Shown: positions 1-9,939 of the stretch, one piece after another
Layout of the letters: every line of letters begins with the position of its first letter
Numbering within the stretch: position 1 is the first letter of the stretch
Assembly (NCBI GenBank): GCA_019828565.1
Contig: JAHDYR010000038.1
Coordinates: 930,001 to 994,000, forward strand
Length of the DNA stretch: 64,000 bases
Source: Carpediemonas membranifera
Taxonomy: Eukaryota; Fornicata
Reading direction: 5' to 3'
Made by a program: the position numbers and the translations under genes
The notes under the pieces: generated by a model
Told to the model about the DNA's origin: nothing
Seen by the model: only the letters and a program-made list of their open reading frames with translations
The model's database searches: none

Positions 1-365
1 TTGAGGGCTTCGTGGAGCCCAAGATCGCGTTCCTCCCGACGTACAAGTTCGACAGCGGGTCTAACATCTACGACACCTCGTCCAAGCGCCGCATCCCGTC
101 CTTCTGCGACCGCGTGCTGTTCCGGTCCCGGGCGAAGTACCGTCCGGTCGTCGAGGCGTACACGTCCCACCCAAACATACTCTGGTCCGACCACAGGCCC
201 GTCTCGCTCACACTCAGGCTCAGCCTCACACCAGAGGCCTCCGAGCCGGCTGTCGCCAGTCCGAGAGCAGTCCGCCGCACGCCGAAGTCCGCCTGGGGGG
301 AGCCCGAGGGCATCGTCGTCAGCCGGGAGATCCAGCGCAGGAGCACCGTATGCTGTGCCATGTGA
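1..365 (+). CDS. Inositol polyphosphate 5-phosphatase, C-terminal part (5' end outside window)
   Basis: Open from the left edge in frame 3. The readable part begins EGFVEPKIAFLPTYKF and contains RRIPSFCDRVLF and SDHRPV, the PAWCDR-like and SDHRPV signatures of the inositol 5-phosphatase (EEP) fold. The family removes the 5-phosphate from phosphoinositides or soluble inositol phosphates. Only about the last 120 residues are present, so the N-terminal part of the catalytic domain and any targeting domains are not visible. After the catalytic core there is a Ser/Arg-rich tail of ~55 residues ending CCAM. Family assignment is firm; substrate class is not. Confidence 0.88.
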   Translation, partial: EGFVEPKIAFLPTYKFDSGSNIYDTSSKRRIPSFCDRVLFRSRAKYRPVVEAYTSHPNILWSDHRPVSLTLRLSLTPEASEPAVASPRAVRRTPKSAWGEPEGIVVSREIQRRSTVCCAM

Positions 366-532
366 AGCGCGTAGGGTGATGCCATGTAGAGGCCTGCCTG
401 ATGCCGGCCATAAACTATCGCAGCATTTATTGATCATCAGCGCATCATTTGATTTATATAGCCCATTATACTGCGGAGGGTTGTAGCTGTGTGGAACTGA
501 GATACCTAGGCAAGGTCTTGCTTTGATTAACT

Positions 533-543
533 GTGCACTTTAT
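533..543 (+). promoter_or_regulatory. Core promoter-like element GTGCACTTTAT before SAR1
   Basis: This 11-mer lies 47 nt before the SAR1 ATG. Near-identical elements sit 15-48 nt before at least six minus-strand genes in this window. Role as a start-site or promoter element is inferred from position and recurrence. Confidence 0.5.
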
Positions 544-589
544 GTCATCAGTTTTGCAGGGTTCCTCTTGCGCCTCCAATACTTATCAA

Positions 590-1197
590 ATGGTCTTCAG
601 CTTCACAAACTGGTTCCTCAACATGCTTTCCTACCTTGGGCTCTATAACAAGAAGGCCAAGCTGGTATGCTCCTTCTACCATTACTCACATAGGTTTTCC
701 TGGGCCTCGACAACGCAGGCAAGACCACCCTCCTTCATATGCTCAAGGACGGGAAGCTTGTGCAGCACCAGCCGACTCTGCATCCCACAAACGAGGAGAT
801 CCGCATGGGCAAGATCACCTTCTCTGCCTTCGACCTCGGAGGGCACAAGGAAGCCCGCCGTATCTGGCAGGACTACTATGCCAAGTGCGACGCCGTGATC
901 TACATTGTTGACGCTGCTGACCACGAGCGCATGCAGGAGTCTGCCGATGCTCTTCGCGAGCTGCTTGAGTCCGAAGAACTGGCTGGCGTGCCCTTCGCCA
1001 TCCTTGGCAACAAGATCGACCGGCCCGACGCCTGCTCCGAGCCCCAGTTTATGCAGATGATCAACATCCACACGACTGGCAAGCACGCGACCAAGGAGGA
1101 GCTCGGCACGACCCGCCCCATCGAGGTCTTCATGTGCTCTATCCTGCGCAAGACTGGCTATGCCGAGGGCTTCCGCTGGATCGGGCAGTACCTCTAA
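590..1197 (+). CDS. SAR1: SAR1-type small GTPase (COPII coat assembly), one 29-nt intron
   Basis: Exon 1 is 590-664 and exon 2 is 694-1197, giving a protein of about 192 residues, the usual SAR1 length. Exon 1 encodes the amphipathic N-terminal helix (MVFSFTNWFLNMLSYLGLYN) that inserts into ER membrane. Exon 2 begins with the P-loop GLDNAGKTTLLHM, followed by the switch region QPTLHPT, FDLGGH, NKID and the C-terminal RWIGQYL. SAR1 has no lipid modification and no C-terminal Cys, as here. It starts COPII vesicle budding at ER exit sites. ATG at 590 is chosen because it gives the canonical SAR1 N-terminus when joined to exon 2 in frame. Intron position is inferred from family alignment and consensus splice signals. 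Confidence 0.95.
665..693 (+). other. Spliceosomal mini-intron (29 nt) in SAR1
   Basis: Starts GTATGC and ends ACTCACATAG. Removing it restores an uninterrupted SAR1 frame between KKAKL and VFLGLDNAGKTT. The end looks like a branch point fused to the 3' splice site. Confidence 0.88.
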
Positions 1198-1596
1198 GGT
1201 GATGGCCCGGCAGGGCGGCCTGCCATCGTCATGTGGCCATTTAGCGGGCGCATACTAAATTTTACCTTTTCTGCTTTGTGAACTTCGATTTATGACCTCT
1301 AATCGCATGCCCGGACACTAATGCTATTTCCGGTACCTCTCGAGCCGTCGACAATGACGAGAGACGGCGCAGCGGGGCGGGGGAGCTCCAAGCATGCCCG
1401 GGGTGGGGGCAGTTGGATCGGACTAGATATGGCCGATATTCACCGTATCGCATTGGTTCCCAGAAACGGCATGGGCGGCCAATATTGGCGACGGGGGAAG
1501 TCCGACGACGTTTCTTTAGCGCTCTTAGTAGGGCATTACTGCGCTAGATCACGAAAACCAGTGGAAACGATCGTCACGCCTCCGCTCACCGGCTCC

Positions 1597-2937
1597 ATGT
1601 CGCTATTGCCCTTGATCTCGTCGAACTCAAGCGCAAAGTCGTCACAAAGCTTTGATCAATCATCACACAGCTATGAAGAAAGTCCCTCGCTTGTGCGCCA
1701 GGCCTCCACGGTCTCCATGCGCTCGTCCGACACTGCCTCGACAGGTGCTGAGTTCCCCGGCCACAGTCTGCGGCGGCGAGTGGCCGAGGACCCCATAGAT
1801 ACCGCATACATGGGCACGATCGACCTGCTGATCGTCCGCCTGGAGTACAGTCGGGCTAAGTGCCCGGCGCGCATCGACACGAAGGCCATCGTCGGGCTCA
1901 ACTCCATCAAGCGGACGGCCGAGCTCAGGATCAGGGCGACCCTGGAGAACCTGGTTACACAGATGCGGAGGGGCGACGAGACAGCCAAGGCGCGGCTGCT
2001 GGAGCTGAGGCCGCTGGAGGGGTTCCTCGAGGCCTACTGCCAGGATGACGCCGTCCGCCACCACTACGCGACGCTCACTGGCCACCACATCAGCGCCGCG
2101 GTCAAGCGGGCCTTTGCGAAGGGCACCCCCGCCCCCGCCTCCACCCCCGCCCCCGCCACCCTCGGGACGCCCGCTCCCTGCACACCCGACGACTTCTCCC
2201 TCGGCCCCGCCGCCCGCTACGTCCGCCTGTTCGGGGCCCCAGAGGCGTTGTGCTCGTCTGTCGGCGCTGTCCCCCCGTCCTTCGCGCTGGGCTGGGTGGT
2301 CGTGCTTCACCGCTGGGCCGCCCTTGTCCGCGCCGAGGCCCCTTTCGTCGCGAACTTCTTCCTCGACTCAGCCGACTCGGTGTTCTCCGAGATGCTCCCT
2401 GCCGCCGCCCGCGTGCTCCAGGGCCGTCTCAGCCGCTGGGTCCACGGGTCGACCGATGCCGCGGCCGTTCTTGCCGTATATGCTGGGGTGCATGCCGTTC
2501 GGGCCCTCCTGGCGGCATCCGACGTGGGCGGTGCCGACCGTGTGCTGCAGGCCATGGCCCAGTCCTGCTGGGACAGGTTCGAGGTGCTCTTGGGCCGCCA
2601 CATCTCCTCTCTCGCGCAGCAATCGCCCAACTCTGATAGAGAGAGAATCATCGCCGTCGCCGCACAGTATGCCGCTCTCCAGCGGACCCAGTTGACGTGC
2701 CAGCTGGTCTGCCGCAGCGCAGCCCTCTCCGCCGCAGTGGCCATGCTCCGAGACGCAGCTTGTGTGTTCCTGACCAGCTGTGGGAAAGCCTTCACCGACC
2801 CCGCCGACCGGGCCGGGGCCTTGTCCGCGGCACATGAGGCCGTGGTTGCGGAGGTGGACGACATCACGCCCATCGAGGACGTGGCGCAGCTGGTAGCGTA
2901 CCATCTCGCGTTGCGGGATCAGCAACTTGTATTGTAG
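1597..2937 (+). CDS. Vps52-like tethering complex subunit (tentative)
   Basis: About 446 residues from the ATG at 1597 (MSLLPLISSNSS). The frame is open back to an ATG at 1321, but that first stretch has odd composition and looks untranslated, so the internal start is preferred. After a Ser-rich N-terminus comes an all-helical body. The segment around FLEAYCQDDAVRHHYATL, then FSLGPAARYVRLFGAPE, then VANFFLDSADSVFSEML has the order of the Vps52/Sac2 core (GARP/EARP complexes, endosome-to-Golgi tethering). A Pro/Ala low-complexity insert (APASTPAPATLGTPAP) lies between. Other helical tethering subunits (COG, exocyst) cannot be excluded. Confidence 0.45.
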   Translation: MSLLPLISSNSSAKSSQSFDQSSHSYEESPSLVRQASTVSMRSSDTASTGAEFPGHSLRRRVAEDPIDTAYMGTIDLLIVRLEYSRAKCPARIDTKAIVGLNSIKRTAELRIRATLENLVTQMRRGDETAKARLLELRPLEGFLEAYCQDDAVRHHYATLTGHHISAAVKRAFAKGTPAPASTPAPATLGTPAPCTPDDFSLGPAARYVRLFGAPEALCSSVGAVPPSFALGWVVVLHRWAALVRAEAPFVANFFLDSADSVFSEMLPAAARVLQGRLSRWVHGSTDAAAVLAVYAGVHAVRALLAASDVGGADRVLQAMAQSCWDRFEVLLGRHISSLAQQSPNSDRERIIAVAAQYAALQRTQLTCQLVCRSAALSAAVAMLRDAACVFLTSCGKAFTDPADRAGALSAAHEAVVAEVDDITPIEDVAQLVAYHLALRDQQLVL

Positions 2938-4556
2938 CACTCATTAGTAAATTCCTCAGGTTCATAGGTCAGCCGGCCTCGTAGCAGGTCGATCAGCCAC
3001 GGGATAGGGCAATTCTGGTGAGTTCTGCAGCCATATTCATGTTCACAGCGGCCATTTAATACCTTATATTACCCATGGTTCCGGTTTGGCGCTCTGCTGC
3101 TGCCCCATCCGCGGGCATCATGCTGGTCTGGCCTCCAAGCTCTCCAACCATCCAGGCCGAAATGAGACCTCTTGCGCCCCTTTTAGCCCGTATAGACTCG
3201 TTTGGACAGGCTGCTGGTTCCCTGGTGGCCATGGCCGACCGAGTCGATTTTCAGCGAATTGGGTCGCAGAGCTCGAGCGATGGTTTGAAGGTGTTGGTGA
3301 GGTCATCAGAATCGCGTGAAAGCGAAGCAATGAGGCTAATATGACTTTAATAATGCTGCTTTGTGGTTCAAGCGCTTGAAGACATCTCACTGTGCCACTT
3401 TCGGCGATGACACCGAGAACCCGCTATACTCAGAAGTACTGCAAGCACAGCCCTCGTGATATGTCTTCTAGTATCACTATACGCTCTCTGTTAGCTTGTT
3501 CATCTATGTAGCTCTCCCCAAGGGTAGAAATTTGGCCCAGGAGTTCCATCCGGAGCACACCCCAGCCACGCCGCCCTGGAGCACCTCTCGGCACGCCATA
3601 TGACAGTATGAGGATCATCTAACACATTGCTACCTTTATAGGTACTGTACCTCCCGCGGTGCCCCCGTCCTCCGGTGCCGGCCCGCACCATGCCCATGCA
3701 CGGCCCCAGCCCCGGCACCAACTGCCGATCCCAGCTGTACTAAGCAACATCAAGGTCTGGGGCAATTTTCGTGCTGTCTCCCCGTGACGGATTTTAATCA
3801 CTACTTGTCTGGCGTCATGGCTAGTCGGAGAAAGCTGAGAGCAACTATAATCTTTTTGCCAGCGCAAACCTTTTTGGCAGACGGCGCTGGGTCCTTTTAC
3901 GCCGTCTACGGGCTTGTCTCAGTCCCAATCGTCAGTACTGAGGTGGGAGACCACTCGGGAATACGGGATGTCGTAGACTTTTGCCTTTTGCGCCCGTTCA
4001 TCGCCCACACTATGCGCCATCGTGTTCAGCGCCCTTCATTGCATACCTGTAGCCGTTCTCTCTGCCATTCTTTCATTCGTTCAGTCAGCCAGCCGTCAGT
4101 CAGCCCAACCCGCCCCCAGCCCGTCCGAACGCCGGGAGAGAGGGAAGGAGAGGAGAGGAGAAGAGAGGGGGGAAAGAAAGAAAGACTAGCCCACCATCCC
4201 GGCATGTATACCGGGCCCCGCCCCCTGTAATATGTAAATCGAATACCAATTTGGGCAGAACTCGGGCTACAGGCCGAATTGGGTCCTAAAACTGCGGGAG
4301 CATGCTTATCTAACCGCGTAAAACACCCTGGCGCAGCGCGGGAGCTCAACTACCCCTCCTTCGTGAGATACGTCGATTCCAAGGTTGAGCCGACCAAATT
4401 CCCGAGTAGCGCAGCTGCGAGGGCGGAGCCTGGGGCAGTCGACGCGGGGGAGGGGAAGGACCAAGCGTGTGCAAGGGCAGGCCGGGAGGCCGGCCCTTTG
4501 GCACACAGCAAAATCGGTCTGGGTCGGTCAGACCCCATGTCATCCCAGACTCCATC
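2938..4556. other. Region without a convincing gene; purine-rich tract at 4130-4187
   Basis: Only short overlapping ORFs on both strands, none with a recognisable domain or consistent codon use. A GA-rich low-complexity tract (runs of gagag/gaaag) sits at about 4130-4187. The minus-strand ORFs at 3430-3867 are noted elsewhere as rejected. Confidence 0.5.
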
Positions 4557-5295
4557 ACTCAAAATGGTGCGTGCATGCATGCTTTAGAGCCCATTCCGAA
4601 GCTATATCGACCATCAATTTGGTTGGTGACATGTTCACCTGACTTTCGAAATCCTCCCGAGACTGCGGGTCCGAAGCTGAGCGATGCCGTCACCTCGACT
4701 ACTACCATCGAATCGCTGTCGCTCTGCCATAATGCTTGTATAGCCCTCTAACATCTGGATCCGGGCCATTACCAGCGGGCGCACACTGGAAGTATGCGTT
4801 TGGAGTCGGCCCAAACTTCGATTTCGACCGACATCGAACATGACGAGTAGAGGTCGGAGATGGCTGAAACTCACACCATTGCACTATAAGAGAAGCTCAT
4901 ACAGGATGGCTGACCCATATTTATTTTTTAAACTCCCAACCTTAATTTCTGGAGTCGTCGAAAATGACGACTCAGTTTGACTCAATACACCCTCAGCCTG
5001 CACCCACTGGCGTAACTACAGCTACTAGGCCTGGATAGAGTGCGATTGCCCCACTAACAGCTTTGAACTCAGTGTCAGCCGTGATCGCGGTGGCGACGCT
5101 GAGCACCGAGTTCGGCACCACTGAATTCGGATGACACCCAGCCAGAGACTGTAAGTGGGGCAATAGCCTTAGATACGTCTAAAACTAGGATGGACGTGGG
5201 CTGGGTGCACACTGACACTCCAGCGGCTCTAGGCGAAAAGTGAATTTCGACCGACTCGACTTGACTCCATCAGACCTCAGACCTCGGATCTGACC
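4557..5295 (+). repeat. Dispersed repeat, copy 1 (~735 bp)
   Basis: Matches 39315-40060 in inverted orientation, by eye about 90% identical over the whole length. Matching landmarks include GTGCGTGCATGC near one end, TATAGCCCTCTAACATC, CCAGCGGGCGCACACTGG, GGACGTGGGCTGGGTGCAC and the GACTCGACTTGACTCCAT end. No long ORF is conserved between the copies, so it looks like a non-autonomous element or other dispersed repeat. Confidence 0.85.
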
Positions 5296-7169
5296 ATAAC
5301 GCCGCCATCTAGGGCCATATAGAGTGCATTTGCCCAGGAGCCAGGCCTGAACTCGATGGTCAGTTTCACCCGGTTCAGCGGCCCGGAGCCTTCGGACAGC
5401 CACTTTCGGAATTCAGTTGGGACGTCGTAGAGGGCTGAAAGTGGGGCAATAGACTTGGATTGGGCTAAACACTGGGATGTTAGTGGACTGAGTGAATACT
5501 GACACTTGGGCGGGTCACTTTTGAGATGGTCGAAATCCGTGCTCCAGTCAAGACCTTTGAGGTGTGGGAGCGCGGGACACGCAGTGAATCCATGCTCTAG
5601 AGCCAGTATTAGGACTATCTGTGCACTTGCTCGTGTCTGGCATCTCTACTGACCGATTTCTGGAAGCGCCAGGCTGACTTCAGTTTGACTGAATCAAAGT
5701 GTCCGCTGACACAACCAGTACCACCAACCCAATTAGTAAGCTTAGTTAGAGCGATGGTGGCACTTTAAGCCATCTAGAATGTCTACAGCGTTCACACGGT
5801 CGCGATCAAGGTCGATTTTGGTCCCGCCAAGAGCGATCTCCAACGACGGGCAGATGCGAGCTGGAGCCAAACCAATGGCAAAACACAACACTATAGGACA
5901 TAGAAAGACGTATGGTACACACGCTACCCAATACAGATGCTTTCTTTAATTATCTTTGATCGCGTCAAGTGACAGGCAAGCACCATCCAGTCTGGCCGCC
6001 AGGAATAAACCTGAGGCTAGCCACTCTACCATGCATCCTTATACCTATAGTAGTTATGTGATCGGCAATTGGCACGGTTCTAAAAAGCCTCCTTGGGGGG
6101 TCGACCTCGCGGATCCCAACTTTGAGCGACCTCAGCTCACCCAATAAGCAAGCGATAGAGCTGTCTCTGCACCCATTACTAGAGCTATATAAGCCCTCTA
6201 GGATGGGTGAGACAACGGTTGCCAGCTCCAGGTCTGCCTGAGTTATTCAAAGAAAAGACATTTTTTCAGTCTTCCTTGGTCAACAAGGACCTCAGCCCAC
6301 CAACCACCATTACTATAAAGCGTAGTTATGTACCAGACGGGGCTTGTTTCAATCCCGAATCACTGGCTGCACTTCCCCGGCCGCTGAGCTCGATGGCAGT
6401 TTTAGGTCGCTCCGAGGGGGCAACGACTCGACTAGTTCTAGTCGGAGGTGGTAGCTGAGAGTTCCTGAGGATCATTTCTAGCTAAAACTACGGGGGGGAG
6501 GTCCGAGTCACTTTTTTGACCAGCGTTGACTATGCCCGGAAAAGGCACTTAAATTAAAAATTGTGCCTCGGCAATATCACAGTCCTCTTTTTCACCCCAA
6601 CATTGCTCCCGAATCGGCAATGGGGCACCTCCCAGCTCCCCCGTGAGCATGCGTACTCGATCAAACTGGAGTTTTCAAAAATTCCGCGTTGGTACCTATG
6701 AGAGAGGTAGTTAGTAAACTGAAGTAGCGAAAGTGAAAAACAGCGAAAAGCTCTCTCATGCTTAGGGTTCCGAAAGGAATTCTGAGAGACCCACTTTCCG
6801 AATGGAAAGGTTCGTAGCGAAAGTTACGGACTGACTGTAAGGAATGGTTCGTAAGACGACCGTCGACAAACGGGCGCGCTGAACGCGGGTTGGTTGCATT
6901 GCTAGCTAGTAGCGTTGCTATTAGCAAGAAACAGGACGGAAAGCGCCGAGCGAAAGCTCAATGCGAACCGTCTTGGGGTGGTTTTCGGCGGACATCGTTC
7001 GTCGGAAGCTTCCAGCACGTTGAGAAACGTACCTTCACGAAACATGGTCGGCTTGCCGGCGATGGAAACGCTAGAAAACGTTCGTAGCACGCGTAATGGA
7101 CGGCCTTGAGGCCTTCGCAGCGTGCATGTCGTAATTCGCTGTTCGCAAACAGTGTCGGCACAGATCGTC
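5296..7169. other. Intergenic/rDNA upstream spacer; no gene seen
   Basis: No coding gene recognised. 5310-5535 is a diverged second copy of part of the preceding repeat: GTGGGGCAATAG and the following CTAA-ACT-GGATG pattern recur ~288 bp apart (5155 and 5442). From about 6500 to the 18S start the sequence is probably rDNA external spacer. A potential hairpin there uses ATGAGAGAG near 6698 and CTCTCTCAT near 6751. The rRNA promoter itself could not be pinned. Confidence 0.4.
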
Positions 7170-8258
7170 ATCTGGTTGATCCTGCCAGTTGTCATATGCT
7201 TGTCTCAAAGATTAAGCCATGCAAGTGAACTAAGTATGAGACTCTATACGTCGAAACTGCGGACAGCTGGGCAATCAGTTGGAATCTCCGTGGCCATCCC
7301 TACTCCGAAGTGGATAACATCGGAAAAGCTGATGCTAATACGTGCTGTAAACGAGGGCAACCTCGGCACTTATTAGATTAAGCCTCCCGCCTTCGGGCGT
7401 TTGGTGAATCATAATAATTCAGCGGATCGCACGCCTTGAGCGGCGACGGGCCACTCGACCTTCTGCTCTATCAAGTACCGTTGGTAGGATCGGGGCCTAC
7501 CAAGCTTGTGACGGATACGGGGTTTTAGGGAACGACTCCGAAGAGAAAGCATGGGATTCAGCTTTCATTTCCAAGGAAAGCAGCAGGCGCGCAAATTACC
7601 CAATGCCCACAGGGCGAGGTAGTGACAAGAAATATCGATGCGTGGCTTTTCAGTCATGCAATCGAAATGAGTACAATCTAAAAACCTTAACGAGGAGCTA
7701 CAGGAGGGAAAGTCTGGTGCCAGCAGCCGCGGTAATTCCAGCTCCTGAAGCGTATGCAAATGCTGCTGCAGTTAAAAAGCTCGTAGCCGGAACTCGGCGT
7801 AGCTTCAGGGTTCCCCAACATTGTTGGGGTGACCCTTAGGGCTGCGCTTATGCACGCGGAACTACGGGCCCATTCATTTGGGTTCGCAGGAAAACGTGCC
7901 GTTTACCATGAGTAAATGGGAGTGTTCAAAGCAGGCGTAAGCCTGAACTTTTCAGCATGGGATAATAGAATAAGACTGCGTCTTATTTCGTTGGTTTGCA
8001 GGACAGCAGTAATGATTAATAGGAGTGAATGGGGCGATTTGTATTCCTTGGGGAGCGGTGAAATGCGCAGATCCAAGGAGGACATCCGGAAGCGAAAGCG
8101 TTTCGCAAGTTCATTTCCATTGGTCAAGAACGAAAGCTGGAGGATGGAAGGAGATTAGACACCTCTGTACTTCCAGCCGTAAACGATTCGGACTCGGGAT
8201 CGGTGAGCGAGTCTTTTCCCCATCGGTATCGTAACAGAAATGAAAGTTTTTGCGTTCT

Positions 8259-8305
<47 letters not shown>

Positions 8306-8935
8306 AACACACAAGAAGTGGATACTGCGGTTCAATTTGACTCAACACGGGGAACCTCACGCGTCCAAGACACAGGTAGGATTGACAGATTGAAAGCTCT
8401 TTCTTGATTCTGTGGAGAGTGGTGCATGGCCGTTCTTAGTTCGTGGAGTGATTTGTCTGCTTGATTGCGATAACGAACGAGACCTCCGCCTGCTAAATAG
8501 CGCTGCGAATCACGTATTCGTAGACGCTTCTTAGAGGGACAACCACCGCAAGGTGGGGGAAGCTGGAGGCAATAACAGGTCTGTTATGCCCTTAGATGGA
8601 TGCGGCCACACGCGTTATACATTGAAGGAGTGAATGAGTAGAACCTGGCTCGGAAGGGTTGGGTAATCTTGGAAACTTCTTCGTACTGGGGATTGCTGCT
8701 TGAAATTTTTCAGCATGAACGAGGAATTCCTAGTAACTGTACGTCATCAACGTACGGTGATTACGTCCCTGTTCTTTGTACACACCGCCCGTCGCTCGAT
8801 CCGATTGGATGTAATGTCGAGTTTGACAGATGTGCAGGGCTCACGCCCCGCGCAGAAGTTACGCAAGATTTTGCATCTAGAGGAACGAGAAGTCGTAACA
8901 AGGTAGCCGTAGGAGAACCTGCGGCTGGATCATTA
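7170..8935 (+). rRNA. 18S small-subunit rRNA
   Basis: Begins ATCTGGTTGATCCTGCCAGT and ends with the conserved GTAACAAGGTAGCCGTAGG and CTGCGGCTGGATCATTA. Universal blocks in between include GTGCCAGCAGCCGCGGTAAT near 7719, AAACTTAAAGGAATTGACGG near 8283 and GTACACACCGCCCGTCGCT near 8778. Length of about 1,766 nt is ordinary for a eukaryotic 18S. The small subunit rRNA scaffolds the 40S ribosomal subunit. Ends are placed by sequence conservation, accurate to a few bases. Confidence 0.97.
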
Positions 8936-9043
8936 CCATACAGGGCTTGCCCTGGATACCTTCGCGAAACACCTCGGCTTCGGCCGTTGTAACTAACACT
9001 CACAACAACCAGTGCGCCCGGGAAACCGGACGCGTAACGATAC
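8936..9043 (+). other. ITS1
   Basis: Spacer between the 18S 3' end and the conserved 5.8S start; short (about 108 nt). Confidence 0.85.
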
Positions 9044-9197
9044 AACTTTCAGCGGGGGATGCCTCGGCTGGTGCGTCGATGAAGAGCGCAGCAAAACGCG
9101 AAATGTCATGCGAACTGCAAATACGCGAGAACATCGAATCCTCGAACGCATATTGCGCCTGCGGGAAACCGGCAGGCAGGGCTGTTTCAGCGTCAAT
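9044..9197 (+). rRNA. 5.8S rRNA
   Basis: Starts AACTTTCAGC and carries TCGATGAAGAGCGCAGC, GAACATCGAATC and TTTCAGCGTC, the conserved blocks of eukaryotic 5.8S. About 154 nt, the normal length. It pairs with the 5' part of 28S in the large subunit. Confidence 0.94.
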
Positions 9198-9308
9198 TGA
9201 TACATGACAGCGAAAGCTGTTGGATGCGATTAGCATGCTAGTCGTCAAATACATTGCGGAACTGCGCAGACGGTGTTTCATTGTCTGGTAGACTGCCGTA
9301 CATTCCAA
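9198..9308 (+). other. ITS2
   Basis: Spacer between 5.8S and 28S, about 111 nt; very short for ITS2. Confidence 0.8.
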
Positions 9309-9780
9309 TTTGACCTGAAATCAGGCCAGGGTACCCACTGGATTTAAGCATATTAATAAGTGGAGGAAAAGAAACTAACTAGGATTCCCTTAGTAGCGGC
9401 GAGCGAACAGGGAAGAGCTCATCCTTTTAGGCTCACGCGTTGTACGCGTGCGCGATGCGGGGTGCGGAGCGGTTTCCTCAGGCCGTCCTGGCATAAGTGG
9501 ACTGGAAAGTCCCGCCAGAGAAGGTGATAGCCCTGTGTGCTGTCAAGGACTGGACTGAATATGGGACCGTTTCTACGAGTCGGGTTGCTTGGGATCGCAG
9601 CCTTAATGGGTGGTAAACTTCATCCAAAGCTAAATACTGTGCACCAGACCGATAGCGAACAAGTACTGTGAAGGAAAGGTGAAAAGGATTTTGAAAAGAA
9701 AGTCAAATAGAACCTGAAACCGCTGGAAGGATAACGCTAAGTTCGTGCGTCAACATCAACGTCACTTGTGGCGTTGTTGA
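9309..9780 (+). rRNA. 28S rRNA, 5' fragment only
   Basis: Starts around TGACCTGAAATCAGG and includes TTTAAGCATATTAATAAG, TTAGTAGCGGCGAGCGAAC and CCGATAGCGAACAAGTAC, all conserved in the 5' domain of eukaryotic 28S. The homology stops at a single N at 9781, after only about 470 nt. The rest (3 kb or more) is absent, so this is a break or assembly join, not a complete gene. Confidence 0.93.
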
Positions 9781-9781
9781 N
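9781..9781. other. Single ambiguous base (N) at a probable assembly join
   Basis: The only N in the window, placed exactly where 28S homology ends and unrelated sequence begins. This suggests a collapsed rDNA array joined to another locus. Confidence 0.8.
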
Positions 9782-9939
9782 GGCCGCGCCCACCAACAAG
9801 GCCGTCCACTATCACGTGCTCAAGAACACCCCCTCCCAACACCAGGACGTCCTCCAGGACGTCGTTTCTGCTGTCATCCTTTCTCATTGAGCAGTTTAAG
9901 AACGAGAACAAGTCGCCACCGAACTGAGCGCTGGAATCG

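Noticed and set aside
1321-1596. Upstream extension of the Vps52-like gene to the ATG at 1321
   Set aside because: Composition and codon use change before 1597 and the encoded residues look random; treated as 5' flank.
1663-2310. Minus-strand 215-residue Gly-rich ORF
   Set aside because: Antisense shadow of the Vps52-like gene; its Gly run is the complement of the Pro-rich insert.
3430-3867. Minus-strand ORFs of 62 and 82 residues as a small spliced gene
   Set aside because: No recognised family and no consensus mini-intron joining them.
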